From an uncultured Duncaniella sp. (GTDB lineage: Bacteria > Bacteroidota > Bacteroidia > Bacteroidales > Muribaculaceae), in assembly GCA_910577335.1 (NCBI GenBank), contig CAJTMJ010000022.1:1-51693 (forward strand): a stretch of DNA of 51,693 bases, read 5' to 3'. Shown here in pieces: positions 33,312 through 43,443 of the stretch. The notes beneath the pieces are model-generated. The model made no database searches, was not told the origin of the DNA, and saw only the letters and a program-made list of their open reading frames with translations. How positions within the stretch are numbered: position 1 is the stretch's first letter; each line of letters begins with the position of its first letter. The position numbers and the translations under genes were made by a program.

Positions 33312-35312
33312 TCAGTTCATTATCAACGGCTCCCTTCGTAGTTCTTTGTGTGGTATTTTTGCTGCCGTCAACTCTTTAGCGTAACGATTATGTCGCTGCA
33401 GATGTATGTCAGCGCTAAGAACTATGGTATCAGGCATTACTGAATCGTGGAGCTGGATTATGTCACCTCTAAAACCCTTTGTTACAATAGCGAAATCTAT
33501 TGGCAAAGGGTATTTTTTTAAGTGATCAGGACTATTGACTATAAGAAAAGTTTTCCCTTTGGCATAAAACAGGTTCCCGTTACGGTTTATGCTTCCCGAA
33601 TTGGATTTATATAATTCAGGCAAGATGCTTATTGAATCTATCTCCCGGCGGGACATGTATTTTTGATATTTTCGTTCAAGTTTGGTCTTTATTTCATCGG
33701 TTTCGATATTGTGAGCAGTCGTGATAAGCCAGAGCATGGTACTTTCTTTAAGTATTATGGATGTCTCTGAATAAGATGGGGGTATATACAGCGCTTCGGC
33801 GGTATATTTCGGCTTATCGTATTTTATTATTAGAAATGATACTGCGATTATAGCAGTTGCCGAGATTATCCATACCTGCCTACGCTTGTAAAGATACAAT
33901 CCCCAAAATAACAATGCGAGAAAGTACATCGGGATAGCAATAGGTGTTAAATAGAAACCATCGATATATGCCCCCGGTAATGATGCTATCCATTCAGCAG
34001 TGCTTTCCATGGCTTCATATATCTTGTCTGCTATGATGCAAAGATGAGGGGTGGCGATACCTAATGCGCCTGCAAATACAATGATAATACCTGTCCCGAG
34101 GAGTATTGGTAGCAGTAATGATGCTACCACATTTGCGATTATGAAATAGATAGGGAATATCCCGAAATAATATGCGCTTACTATTCCCGTGCCAAGCATA
34201 GCCGCAAGAGAAACGGTAATGTATGAAACAGCTGTGTGTGCTATTTTTTTGTCAGGTTTCACAAAGTTTATTTTCTCGGCAAAAAGGAGTATAGTCGCCA
34301 CTGAAATAAATGACAGTTGAAAACCTATTGTGAAGAGGGCGTTTGGTGAGAACAGGAGTATGATAATAGCTGCGAAACATAGCGAGTTAAATGGATTCCT
34401 GACCCTTTCAAGCATGGTTGCGATGAGAAATAGTGTCGCCATTATGACCGCTCTGACCACTGATGGTGACAACCCGGTCATCATTGCGAATAACCATAGG
34501 ATAATTATTGTTATGAATATCCGTAACCGCCGTGCTCCTGTAAGGTGTAAGGGTAGGAGAGTTATGAAAATCAGCCATGACAAAATGCCGACATGCAGTC
34601 CGCTTAATGCCAATATATGCGCAAGACCGGTATGTGAAAATATATCACGGCTATCAGACGTAAGATAACTTTTATCACCTGTGAGAATGGTGATTAGGAA
34701 ATTTTTAGCGTCAGGCGATAGGGAAGTGGTGGCAATAACACGTGTCACACTCATTCTAAAGCGAAATATGGAATTGAGAATCCCCGGCTCATAATAAGAA
34801 TATGTGATATCCTCAGGTTCTATAAGCGCTTCTGCTGTCACGCCTTGTTGTCTTAAAGGTCTGTTATAGTCTATTTCGTCAGGCAGATATGTGGCTGATT
34901 GTAAAGGAGTCAGTTTGGCTGTAAACTCTATTCTCTCGGTCTCATCCAACATAGGCAAGGTTGAGGGAATAAATATTTTGGCAAGAATAGGATGGCAATA
35001 ACTGTTGGAGCAGCTGTCGATACTCACTATTAACGTGCGTGAGGAGTCAAACTCTTTTATCTCTTTTATAACGCCTGAATATTTCAACTCATATTTGGAG
35101 AGATTGCCATTAAACGGAAGGGGAGCATGTAGTGATGAGATAGTGAATCCTAACACACTTGCCATTATAACGATAGCTGCGGTGGTGAATTTCTTGAAAG
35201 CCAATATGGCAGACGCACATACCGGTATGAAAGTAAAAATCGCACTGAGTCCGGAATATTGTAGCAATATTCCGATAATCAGTGCGATTGTAATAGGAAG
35301 GAGAGGAGGCAT
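33312..35312 (-). CDS. comEC: ComEC/Rec2 family DNA-uptake channel protein
   Basis: This 666-aa inner-membrane protein has the ComEC order: two N-terminal helices, an OB-like DUF4131 domain (about 60-175) and the competence core of about ten helices (about 200-510). The core includes the LALSGLHVGIL signature and a GLSPSVVRA segment. The C-terminal 150 residues occupy the place of the beta-lactamase-like nuclease domain but show no H-x-H-x-D-H metal motif, so that domain looks degenerate or absent. In family members ComEC passes single-stranded DNA across the inner membrane. Whether this strain is competent is not indicated. It lies 9 nt after yeiH on the same strand. Confidence 0.92.
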   Translation of the reverse strand: MPPLLPITIALIIGILLQYSGLSAIFTFIPVCASAILAFKKFTTAAIVIMASVLGFTISSLHAPLPFNGNLSKYELKYSGVIKEIKEFDSSRTLIVSIDSCSNSYCHPILAKIFIPSTLPMLDETERIEFTAKLTPLQSATYLPDEIDYNRPLRQQGVTAEALIEPEDITYSYYEPGILNSIFRFRMSVTRVIATTSLSPDAKNFLITILTGDKSYLTSDSRDIFSHTGLAHILALSGLHVGILSWLIFITLLPLHLTGARRLRIFITIIILWLFAMMTGLSPSVVRAVIMATLFLIATMLERVRNPFNSLCFAAIIILLFSPNALFTIGFQLSFISVATILLFAEKINFVKPDKKIAHTAVSYITVSLAAMLGTGIVSAYYFGIFPIYFIIANVVASLLLPILLGTGIIIVFAGALGIATPHLCIIADKIYEAMESTAEWIASLPGAYIDGFYLTPIAIPMYFLALLFWGLYLYKRRQVWIISATAIIAVSFLIIKYDKPKYTAEALYIPPSYSETSIILKESTMLWLITTAHNIETDEIKTKLERKYQKYMSRREIDSISILPELYKSNSGSINRNGNLFYAKGKTFLIVNSPDHLKKYPLPIDFAIVTKGFRGDIIQLHDSVMPDTIVLSADIHLQRHNRYAKELTAAKIPHKELRREPLIMN

Positions 35313-35321
35313 AAATAAATA

Positions 35322-36353
35322 TTATAGGACTAACGGTGCCAAATATTTTGACAGAGCCCATCCTCCGGCAATAAGCCAGATGTAAAGCAGGAATGCGAGG
35401 ATAAATGGTTTCGCACCTGCTTTCTTGAACTTGTCAATGCTGGTTTCAGCTCCTAAGGCAACCATAGCCATTGTGAGGAGGAATGTGTCGATATAATTTA
35501 TCAGATCAACCACCTTGACCGGAAGAAGATTAAAAGAATTGAAGCCGATCACAACGAGGAAGCCGATTGCGAACCAAGGAATAGTGACGCTGCCTTTTGT
35601 TGCTGCGCCTTTGCCTTTGGCTGCCTGTACTGCCACCCAGTATCCGAGAACAAGAAGAACCGGAACCAGTAGCATAACTCGTATCATTTTTACGATTATT
35701 GCCACGTTAGAGATCTCTTCTCCCATGGCGTTACCGGCACCTACGGCGTGTGCAACCTCATGGAGTGTGGAGCCCGCATATATACCCATCTCGTTTGGTG
35801 TCAACTGTAGTATCCCGGCACGGTAAGCTATCGGGTAGATGAACATGGATATTGTACCGAAAATTACCACTGTAGCAACTGCTACCGCAGTCTTGTATGG
35901 CTTGGTCTGTATGGTTGACTCGGCACCGAGAACAGCAGCTGCGCCACAGATACCACTACCTATCGAAGTAAGTAGTGCAATATCTTTATCCATTTTCAAT
36001 AGCTTGCCAAGGTATACGCCACCTATGATAGTCACCACGACTACTATGGCGTCAATTAATATTCCGGCTACTCCGACATTCAACACATCTTGGAATGTGA
36101 GTCGGAATCCGTATAGGATTATGCCTAATCGCAATATTTTTTTCGAGCAAAATTGTATGCCCGGAACCCATGTCTCGGGTAAATGGTTTCGCAGACTGTT
36201 GGCATAAAGCATACCTAATACGATACCGATAATCATCGGGCTGAAAGAGAGATCTTTAAAGAACTGAGCTTCGCCTATATAAAAGGCGGCACATGAGAAA
36301 AGACCGATAAGGAGAATCCCATGAAGCATACTACTTCTCTTTTCTGTGAGCAT
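35322..36353 (-). CDS. YeiH-family putative sulfate exporter
   Basis: This 343-aa inner-membrane protein has about ten membrane helices. Motifs MIIGIVLGMLYAN, LRLGIILYGFRLTFQDV, GSGICGAAAVLGAE and STLHEVAHAVGAG match the YeiH/UPF0324 group, annotated as putative sulfate exporters. The transport assignment is family-level and weakly tested. It is followed by comEC with a 9-nt gap, so the two are likely co-transcribed, though no functional link is obvious. No clear promoter is visible in the short gap (36354-36430). Confidence 0.9.
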   Translation of the reverse strand: MLTEKRSSMLHGILLIGLFSCAAFYIGEAQFFKDLSFSPMIIGIVLGMLYANSLRNHLPETWVPGIQFCSKKILRLGIILYGFRLTFQDVLNVGVAGILIDAIVVVVTIIGGVYLGKLLKMDKDIALLTSIGSGICGAAAVLGAESTIQTKPYKTAVAVATVVIFGTISMFIYPIAYRAGILQLTPNEMGIYAGSTLHEVAHAVGAGNAMGEEISNVAIIVKMIRVMLLVPVLLVLGYWVAVQAAKGKGAATKGSVTIPWFAIGFLVVIGFNSFNLLPVKVVDLINYIDTFLLTMAMVALGAETSIDKFKKAGAKPFILAFLLYIWLIAGGWALSKYLAPLVL

Positions 36354-36430
36354 TTCTGTTTTTATTTTAGGATGAATTTAATTGAATCGTGTTATAGATA
36401 ACAATTATTAGGGGAATTTTGTTGTGATTG

Positions 36431-37189
36431 TTAGAGATTCCAGATGTTCCATGATTCGAAAGCCTGCAGCAGCAGCATTTCAAGCCCGTTTTTAACTTCT
36501 GCACCGTATTTCTGAGACTTCTTCATAAAAGTTGTCACATCCGGATTGTAAATAAGGTCATAGCACAGGTGCTGTGGTGTCAGTAAGTCGTAAGGTATAT
36601 CCGGGCATTCGTCCACATTCGGATACATCCCGAGTGGGGTTGTGTTGACAATAACCTTATTAATAGCCATTATTTCTGGCGTAAGCTCTTCGTATGTGAG
36701 CATCCCTTCACGTTTGGTACGTGACACGAGTGTAGGTTCTACTCCAAGATTTCTGAGTCCTTGGACTATAGCTTTCGACGCACCGCCTGTGCCGAGCACG
36801 AGGGCATTAGTGCGATTTTGATTTATGAGCGGAGCTATAGAGTTTTGAAAACCCATAGCATCTGAATTATATCCCTTGAATTTAAGTTCTCCATTTTTGC
36901 CACGGATGAATTTTATCACATTGACTGCGCCAATTTTTGCGGCTTCTTCATCCATTTCGTCCATGTAGGGTATCACCTGTTCTTTATATGGTATTGTGAC
37001 ATTCAGTCCACATAATTGAGGGTTTTCTGCCACAACCTCCATGAGGTCGCCTATATCGGCAAGCTCAAAGTTTACATACTCTGCGTCGATATGTTCTGAT
37101 TCGAACATGTTGTTAAAATAGTTCTGGGAGAATGAGTGGGTCAACGGGAAACCGATTAATCCATAAATTTTGTGTTGTGCTAATGCCAT
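36431..37189 (-). CDS. aroE: Shikimate dehydrogenase
   Basis: I place the start at ATG 37189 (252 aa). The longer frame to 37237 would run through a good -7 promoter box, so it is unlikely to be translated. The enzyme reduces 3-dehydroshikimate to shikimate with NADPH in aromatic amino-acid synthesis. Substrate-binding GFPLTHSFSQ, catalytic Lys69 in NVTIPYKE, Asp110 in NSDAMGF and the cofactor loop GTGGASK (133-139) are all present. Length is slightly under the usual 270. It appears to be transcribed alone. Confidence 0.96.
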   Translation of the reverse strand: MALAQHKIYGLIGFPLTHSFSQNYFNNMFESEHIDAEYVNFELADIGDLMEVVAENPQLCGLNVTIPYKEQVIPYMDEMDEEAAKIGAVNVIKFIRGKNGELKFKGYNSDAMGFQNSIAPLINQNRTNALVLGTGGASKAIVQGLRNLGVEPTLVSRTKREGMLTYEELTPEIMAINKVIVNTTPLGMYPNVDECPDIPYDLLTPQHLCYDLIYNPDVTTFMKKSQKYGAEVKNGLEMLLLQAFESWNIWNL

Positions 37190-37226
37190 AATATAATTAT
37201 ATAATTTACTGAAACGAGATTTTTTG

Positions 37227-37256
37227 CAAAAATACAAAAAATTGGATAAAACTCAA
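37227..37256 (-). promoter_or_regulatory. aroE promoter
   Basis: On the minus strand, TTG (37256-37254), 19 nt, then TATTTTTG (37234-37227). The start of transcription would fall near 37220, about 30 nt before ATG 37189. Confidence 0.6.
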
Positions 37257-37357
37257 TTCAAGAGGGGAAATAATTACAAAATATGTTCACTTTTACCATT
37301 TCAAAAATAGAAAATAGTAAGAATTTTAGCTATTTTGAAAGAAAATTGCAATAAAAC

Positions 37358-37388
37358 TTGTCAAAATAAAAACAATATGTTACTTTTG
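37358..37388 (+). promoter_or_regulatory. Promoter of the amt-gltB-gltD operon
   Basis: TTG (37358-37360), 20 nt, then TACTTTTG (37381-37388) matches the -33/-7 consensus. The leader to amt is about 55 nt. No second conserved site for nitrogen control could be identified by eye. Confidence 0.6.
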
Positions 37389-37450
37389 TGGCGTAGATAA
37401 AGATTTGTTAAGATTGTTTTAGGTCGTTTTATAAATAAACTTATTTAGGT

Positions 37451-38872
37451 ATGAAATTCGATGGTAAAAAGATCAGCTTAGGTTGGCTGACAGTTTTATT
37501 GGGGCTGATTGTGTTCAGCGTGTTAGGACTTCGAGTGGATGTTCAGGAAGGTCAGTTTGAAATGTCTGGTGATCATTTATGGGCTAATGTGGCTTGGATG
37601 ATTACTGCCACGATTTTCGTGCTAATGATGACTCCCGGTCTTTCTTTCTTCTATGGTGGTATGGTGCGTTCCAAAAATGTCATCTCCACCATGTTGCAAA
37701 GCTTTATCGTGATGGGGTTTGTAAGTGTTATATGGGTGGTTTTCGGTTTTGGACTTGCTTTTGGCGATGATATATGCCATATAATAGGTGATCCTACCGA
37801 CTTTTTCATGTTTAAAAATGTGGGTGTGAAAAATGTCACTGACCCTTCGAATGAGCTCTCACAGATCGGTTTGGTGACCACCACGATTCCGTTGGCGCTC
37901 TTTGCGCTTTTCCAAATGAAATTTGCCATTATCACACCGTCACTTATCACCGGTGCATTTGCCGAACGTGTGCATTTCACAGGCTATTTGCTCTTTATGG
38001 TTCTTTGGACCATCGTGGTATATTGTCCCTTGGCTCATTGCACATGGCACCCTGAAGGTTTGTTCGGTATGCTCCATGTACATGATTATGCCGGCGGTAT
38101 CGTCGTTCATGCCGCTTCCGGAATAGCGGCTCTCGCCGGAGCGATGTTTCTTGGGAAAAGACGTGAGACCAAATCTTCAAAACCGGCTAACGTGCCATTC
38201 GTGCTTTTAGGTGCCGCACTCCTTTGGCTTGGTTGGTTCGGATTTAACGGTGGTAGCTCGTTGGCTGCCGACGGTATTGCCGTTTCGGCATTTTTGAACA
38301 CCAATACTGCCGCCGCTACCGCTATGGTTGCATGGATTGCGCTTGACGCACTGCGTGGTCGCAAACCGTCGGCAATGGGGGCTGCCATCGGCGCTGTGGT
38401 CGGACTTGTGGCGATAACCCCATGTGCCGGTTGGGTGACAGTCGGAGAAAGTATTTTCATCGCATTCTTCATCACTGTATGCTGCAACATGGCTGTCTGC
38501 TGGAAAGGTTACAGCAGGGTACTCGACGATGCCCTTGATGTGTTCCCGACTCATGGTCTCGGTGGTATAATAGGAACCGTGCTTACAGGTATATTTGCCT
38601 ACGACTTTTTTGCAGCCGGTGACCCTGATATGATCTCAAGGAGTGAATTTTTCATGAACCATATCCTTGTGATGGCTGGTGTGTTTGTCTACACATTCGC
38701 AATGAGCTACGGTCTTTACTGGCTCACCAATAAAATAGTGCCTATGAGAGTGTCAGGATGGAATGAAAAAGTGGGGCTGGATTCTTCACAACATGGCGAA
38801 GAATATGGTTCGGAAGCCGCCTTAGAACTCCCTTCGGATTCAGAATGGTTCCGTGGAACGGAAGAAAATTAA
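37451..38872 (+). CDS. amt: Ammonium transporter
   Basis: This 473-aa inner-membrane channel imports ammonium. An extra N-terminal hydrophobic segment (about 12-30), possibly a cleaved signal, precedes the core of eleven helices. MMTPGLSFFYGGMVRSKN, the HCTWHPEGLFG segment with a pore histidine, and DVFPTHGLGGIIGT with the second pore histidine are typical. The cytoplasmic tail is acidic. gltB follows after 40 nt, so uptake and assimilation are produced together. No glnK/PII gene, the usual amt partner, is beside it. Confidence 0.97.
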   Translation: MKFDGKKISLGWLTVLLGLIVFSVLGLRVDVQEGQFEMSGDHLWANVAWMITATIFVLMMTPGLSFFYGGMVRSKNVISTMLQSFIVMGFVSVIWVVFGFGLAFGDDICHIIGDPTDFFMFKNVGVKNVTDPSNELSQIGLVTTTIPLALFALFQMKFAIITPSLITGAFAERVHFTGYLLFMVLWTIVVYCPLAHCTWHPEGLFGMLHVHDYAGGIVVHAASGIAALAGAMFLGKRRETKSSKPANVPFVLLGAALLWLGWFGFNGGSSLAADGIAVSAFLNTNTAAATAMVAWIALDALRGRKPSAMGAAIGAVVGLVAITPCAGWVTVGESIFIAFFITVCCNMAVCWKGYSRVLDDALDVFPTHGLGGIIGTVLTGIFAYDFFAAGDPDMISRSEFFMNHILVMAGVFVYTFAMSYGLYWLTNKIVPMRVSGWNEKVGLDSSQHGEEYGSEAALELPSDSEWFRGTEEN

Positions 38873-38912
38873 ATCAGTTCAATAGTTACAATTCATCAAA
38901 TAGAATATTTAT

Positions 38913-41900
38913 ATGCAACAAACAATGATGAAAAATCGAGGACTTTACGACCCGCGTTTTGAGCATGATGCCTGTGGTGTCGGTCTACTTGTAAACGTCA
39001 GAGGGGTTAAATCCCACCAGTTGGTGGAAAAAGGTCTGCAAGTGCTTGAACACATGGTACATCGTGGTGCCGAGGGCGCAGATCCTAAGACAGGCGACGG
39101 TGCCGGCATAATGGTGCAGATTCCGCATGAGTTCATACTATTGCAAGGTATCCCTGTCCCTGAAAAGGGGAGGTACGGCTCCGGTTTGGTCTTCATGCCT
39201 AAGGATGAGGATTCGCAGCAGATAATGCTTGACATAATAGAGCGTGAGGCTATCGAGTTCAAGCTAAAGCTTATAGCTGTGCGTGACGTACCTACCAATA
39301 ACGAGCAGCTCGGCTCAGTCGCCCGTAAGGCTGAACCTGCGATAAAACAGATTTTTGTTGCCGATGAGGAGACAAATGATCCTATTGATATCCGTCTCTA
39401 TCTTCTCCGCAGAGCTGTTGAAAAGAAAATAGCGGCTTCAACCCTTCAAGGCAAAGAGGATTTCTATATCGTGTCGCTATCCTCACGTGTCATCATATAT
39501 AAAGGTATGCTGTCAAGCCTGCAGCTGAGGTACTATTTCCCGGATTTGATGAATCCGCATTTCACCACGGCGATGGCTTTGGTTCACTCACGTTTCAGCA
39601 CCAACACCTTCCCCACATGGTCATTGGCTCAGCCGTTCAGAATGTTGGGACATAACGGGGAGATAAACACTATACAGGGCAACCGCCTTTGGATGAAAGC
39701 CCGTGAATGTATGCTCCATCCCGAAGCGTTCGGTGGACGTGATGTCACTCCCATAGTGCAGCCGGGCATGAGCGATTCGGCTTCGCTTGACAATGTTCTT
39801 GAATTTTTCGTCATGGGTGGTATGAGCCTTCCCCATGCGTTGGCAATGTTGATTCCGGAATCGTTTAACGATAAGAACCCCATCTCTCCGGAGTTGAAAG
39901 CCTTCTACGAATACCATTCAATCCTCATGGAGGCTTGGGACGGACCCGCCGCTCTTCTATTCAGTGACGGACGTTATGCCGGAGGTATGCTTGACCGCAA
40001 TGGTTTGCGTCCCGCCCGTTACCTCATAACCTCCAACGACACTGTTGTGCTTGCATCAGAGACCGGTGTCCTCCCGTTTGATGCGTCTGAAATCAAGGAG
40101 AAGGGCCGTTTGCGCCCCGGAAAGATGATGATGATTGACATCGAGGAAGGTAAGATATATCACGATGCTGAATTAAAGGAAAAATTGGCATCTGAATTCC
40201 CTTACCGTGACTGGCTGTCACGTAACCGTATCAATCTCGACTCAATAAGCAGCGGACGTAAGGTCGAGACCTCAGTAGAAGAGTATGAAAAGCTCCTTCA
40301 CACCTTCTTCTTCCATCGTGAGGAGGTTGAGAAGATCATGACCCCGATGGTTACCGACGCCAAGGAACCTGTTAATTCCATGGGTAAGGATACTCCTCTT
40401 GCCGTTATGTCTAAGGAACCTCAGTTGCTTTATAACTATTTCCGTCAGCATTTCGCTCAGGTCACTAATCCTGCCATCGACCCGCTCCGTGAGGAATTGG
40501 TCATGAGCCTTGACAGTTACATCGGAGCCGTGAAGCTCAATCTGCTTGAACTCTCACCCGAACTTTGTAAAATGGTGCTTCTAAAGCGACCGATTATCTC
40601 CAACAGAGAGCTTGACCTCCTTTGCAATCTCCGTTACAAAGGATTCAACACCCGCAAACTTGCCATGACCTTCCCTGTTAAGGATGGTGCCGAGGGTATC
40701 CGTGAGGCTGTGAAGCGTCTTTGCAAAGAAGCTGAGGAAGCCGTGGATGAGGGCTGCAATTATGTAGTGCTGAGCGATCGTGGAGTGGATAAGGATAACG
40801 CCCCAATCCCCTCGTTGCTTGCCACTTCTGCCGTGCATCACCATCTTATTGACTGTAAGAAACGTGTTCAGACCGCGCTGATTGTCGAGACTGCCGATGC
40901 CCGTGAGGTGATGCACTTCGCCCTCCTTTCCGGATATGGGGCAAGTGCCATAAATCCCTATCTCGCATTTGCGGTTATCGACGACCTTGTGAAGCATCAT
41001 GACATACAGCTCGACTTCAACACCGCCGCCAAGAACTATATCAAAGCCGTGGATAAAGGTTTGCTGAAGGTCATGTCTAAAATGGGTATTTCTACTATAC
41101 CGAGTTACAAGGGAGCGCAGTTGTTTGAGGCTGTCGGATTGTCGGAAGACCTCTGCAAGGAATATTTCGGCAATACTGTCAGCAAAATCAGCGGTGTAGG
41201 TCTGGAAGAACTCTATAATGACATAGCTAAAGCTCATTCCGAAGCTTTCTCGGAGGACTTTGACAAGGAAATTCCGTTGCCTTTCATCGGACAATATGCT
41301 TTCCGTAAGGATGGCGAGTCCCACGCATGGAATCCTGAAACCATTGCCACTCTCCAGCTTGCCACAAGAATGGGCAGCTATAAGAAGTTCAAAGAATTCA
41401 CCAACCTCGTGGATAATAAGCCCGAGCCAATATTTATCAGGGATTTCCTTGATTTCAAGAGGGGAGAGGCTATACCCGTCGAGGAGGTTGAGCCTATCGA
41501 GGATATTATGCGACGTTTCGTGACCGGTGCGATGTCATTCGGCTCTATCAGCCGTGAAGCTCATGAGGCGTTAGGCATAGCTATGAATGCTATAGGTGCT
41601 CGCAGCAATACCGGTGAAGGTGGTGAGGACCCCGAACGCTTCAAACTTCGTGAAGATGGCACTTCCGCACGTTCTGCCATCAAGCAGGTCGCTTCCGGTC
41701 GTTTCGGTGTGACTGCTGAATACCTTATGAATGCCGATGAGATCCAGATTAAAGTGGCTCAAGGCGCTAAGCCGGGTGAGGGCGGACAGCTCCCCGGATT
41801 TAAAGTGGATAAAATCATTGCCAAGACACGTCACTCTATCCCCGGAATCTCTTTGATTTCACCGCCCCCTCACCACGACATATATTCAATTGAGGACTTG

Positions 41901-43421
41901 GCTCAGCTCATATTTGACTTGAAAAATATCAACCCAGCTGCCAAGGTAAGTGTCAAGCTTGTTGCCGAAAGCGGTGTCGGAACCATTGCCGCCGGTGTGG
42001 CTAAGGCTAAGAGCGATTTGATAACCATCAGCGGTAGCGACGGTGGCACCGGGGCTTCACCCGCAAGTTCCATCCGTTATGCCGGTGTACCTGTTGAGAT
42101 AGGTCTTGCCGAGACTCAGCAGACATTGGTCATCAACAATCTCCGTGGTCAGGTCAAGTTGCAGGCTGATGGTCAGCTCAAGAGTGCCCGTGATGTGGTG
42201 ATCATGGCTATGCTCGGTGCCGAGGAATATGGATTTGCCACAAGTGCCCTCATTGTCCTCGGATGTGTGATGATGCGCAAGTGCCATCTTAATACCTGCC
42301 CTGTGGGTGTTGCCACTCAGAATGAGGAATTGCGTAAACGTTTCGTGGGACGCTCGGAGTATGTAATAAACTTCTTCAAATTCCTCGCTCAGGAGATTCG
42401 TGAGACTTTGGCAGAGATCGGCGTCAGGAAGATGGACGACATTATCGGTAGAGCCGACCTTCTGTTTGTGAAGCCCGGTGTCGATGATTCGAAAACATCA
42501 ACTCTCGACTTTTCACGCATACTCTATATGCCTGAGGAAACTGCCACAAACGCTATTATCAACGTCGTGGCTCAGAAGCATGATATTGACCATGTGCTTG
42601 ACCGTGAGATTATAAGCCGCTCATATCCTGCCATTGAATCAGCTATGCCGGTTTCGCTCGAATTCCCCATTAAGAATACCGACCGTTCTACCGGTGCGAT
42701 GCTTTCGGGCGTTGTTGCAAAGAAATATGGCGATGCCGGGCTCCCTGACAATACTATTCAGTGTCTCTTCAAAGGTGCTGCGGGTCAGAGCTTCGGTGCT
42801 TTCCTCGCCCATGGCATTTCTTTCCGTCTTGAGGGAGATGCTAACGATTATGTCGGTAAAGGTTTGTCAGGCGGTAAGATTGTGATTGTTCCTCCGCAGG
42901 GCTCAACTTTCGCCCCCGAAGCCAATATCATTGCCGGTAACACAATTCTCTATGGTGCCACTTCGGGTGAGATCTACATAAACGGTCGTGTGGGCGAGCG
43001 CTTCTGTGTGCGTAACTCCGGTGCCACCGCTGTCGTTGAAGGTGTTGGTGACCACTGTTGCGAATATATGACAGGCGGACGTACTGTGGTTCTCGGTACT
43101 ACCGGACGTAACTTTGCCGCCGGTATGAGTGGTGGTATCGCCTACGTTTGGAATCCTAACGGTGACTTTGACTATTTCTGCAATATGGAGATGGTCGAAC
43201 TCTCACTGATTGAGGAGATGGCTGACAACCGTGAGCTTTATCGTCTCATAGGTAACCACTACAAGCATACCCACAGCCCGCTTGCCGGTGCGATGCTTGA
43301 TAATTGGGATGAATATGTGCAGCAGTTTATCAAGGTTATCCCCATCGAGTACAAGAAAGTGCTCCATGACGAAAAAGTTGCCAATCTTGCACGTAAAATT
43401 GCCTCAATGGAGGTTGACTAA
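38913..43421 (+). CDS. gltB: Glutamate synthase, large subunit
   Basis: This 1502-aa cytosolic enzyme makes two glutamates from glutamine and 2-oxoglutarate. The N-terminal amidotransferase domain begins at Cys21 (HDACGVG), which becomes the nucleophile after removal of the first 20 residues. A central domain is followed by the FMN-binding synthase barrel with SGGTGASP-type signature (SGSDGGTGASPASS). The 3Fe-4S cysteines lie in CVMMRKCHLNTCPVG. The C-terminal beta-helix is rich in Gly repeats (GGRTVVLGTTGRNFAAGMSGG). Length is normal. It sits between amt and gltD. Confidence 0.99.
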   Translation: MQQTMMKNRGLYDPRFEHDACGVGLLVNVRGVKSHQLVEKGLQVLEHMVHRGAEGADPKTGDGAGIMVQIPHEFILLQGIPVPEKGRYGSGLVFMPKDEDSQQIMLDIIEREAIEFKLKLIAVRDVPTNNEQLGSVARKAEPAIKQIFVADEETNDPIDIRLYLLRRAVEKKIAASTLQGKEDFYIVSLSSRVIIYKGMLSSLQLRYYFPDLMNPHFTTAMALVHSRFSTNTFPTWSLAQPFRMLGHNGEINTIQGNRLWMKARECMLHPEAFGGRDVTPIVQPGMSDSASLDNVLEFFVMGGMSLPHALAMLIPESFNDKNPISPELKAFYEYHSILMEAWDGPAALLFSDGRYAGGMLDRNGLRPARYLITSNDTVVLASETGVLPFDASEIKEKGRLRPGKMMMIDIEEGKIYHDAELKEKLASEFPYRDWLSRNRINLDSISSGRKVETSVEEYEKLLHTFFFHREEVEKIMTPMVTDAKEPVNSMGKDTPLAVMSKEPQLLYNYFRQHFAQVTNPAIDPLREELVMSLDSYIGAVKLNLLELSPELCKMVLLKRPIISNRELDLLCNLRYKGFNTRKLAMTFPVKDGAEGIREAVKRLCKEAEEAVDEGCNYVVLSDRGVDKDNAPIPSLLATSAVHHHLIDCKKRVQTALIVETADAREVMHFALLSGYGASAINPYLAFAVIDDLVKHHDIQLDFNTAAKNYIKAVDKGLLKVMSKMGISTIPSYKGAQLFEAVGLSEDLCKEYFGNTVSKISGVGLEELYNDIAKAHSEAFSEDFDKEIPLPFIGQYAFRKDGESHAWNPETIATLQLATRMGSYKKFKEFTNLVDNKPEPIFIRDFLDFKRGEAIPVEEVEPIEDIMRRFVTGAMSFGSISREAHEALGIAMNAIGARSNTGEGGEDPERFKLREDGTSARSAIKQVASGRFGVTAEYLMNADEIQIKVAQGAKPGEGGQLPGFKVDKIIAKTRHSIPGISLISPPPHHDIYSIEDLAQLIFDLKNINPAAKVSVKLVAESGVGTIAAGVAKAKSDLITISGSDGGTGASPASSIRYAGVPVEIGLAETQQTLVINNLRGQVKLQADGQLKSARDVVIMAMLGAEEYGFATSALIVLGCVMMRKCHLNTCPVGVATQNEELRKRFVGRSEYVINFFKFLAQEIRETLAEIGVRKMDDIIGRADLLFVKPGVDDSKTSTLDFSRILYMPEETATNAIINVVAQKHDIDHVLDREIISRSYPAIESAMPVSLEFPIKNTDRSTGAMLSGVVAKKYGDAGLPDNTIQCLFKGAAGQSFGAFLAHGISFRLEGDANDYVGKGLSGGKIVIVPPQGSTFAPEANIIAGNTILYGATSGEIYINGRVGERFCVRNSGATAVVEGVGDHCCEYMTGGRTVVLGTTGRNFAAGMSGGIAYVWNPNGDFDYFCNMEMVELSLIEEMADNRELYRLIGNHYKHTHSPLAGAMLDNWDEYVQQFIKVIPIEYKKVLHDEKVANLARKIASMEVD

Positions 43422-43443
43422 ATCACTTACACTAAAGAAAAAA

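Noticed and set aside
37190..37237. Upstream extension of aroE (16 extra residues)
   Set aside because: It would cross the -7 promoter box at 37227-37234; the conserved protein starts at ATG 37189.
40581..41324. Long minus-strand open frame inside gltB (247 aa)
   Set aside because: It lies wholly antisense to the conserved gltB coding sequence and its translation shows no recognisable domain; long antisense frames are expected opposite codon-biased genes.
43282..43443. Upstream extension of the gltD frame into gltB
   Set aside because: The extension overlaps the gltB C-terminus in another frame; ATG 43444 gives the usual GltD start.
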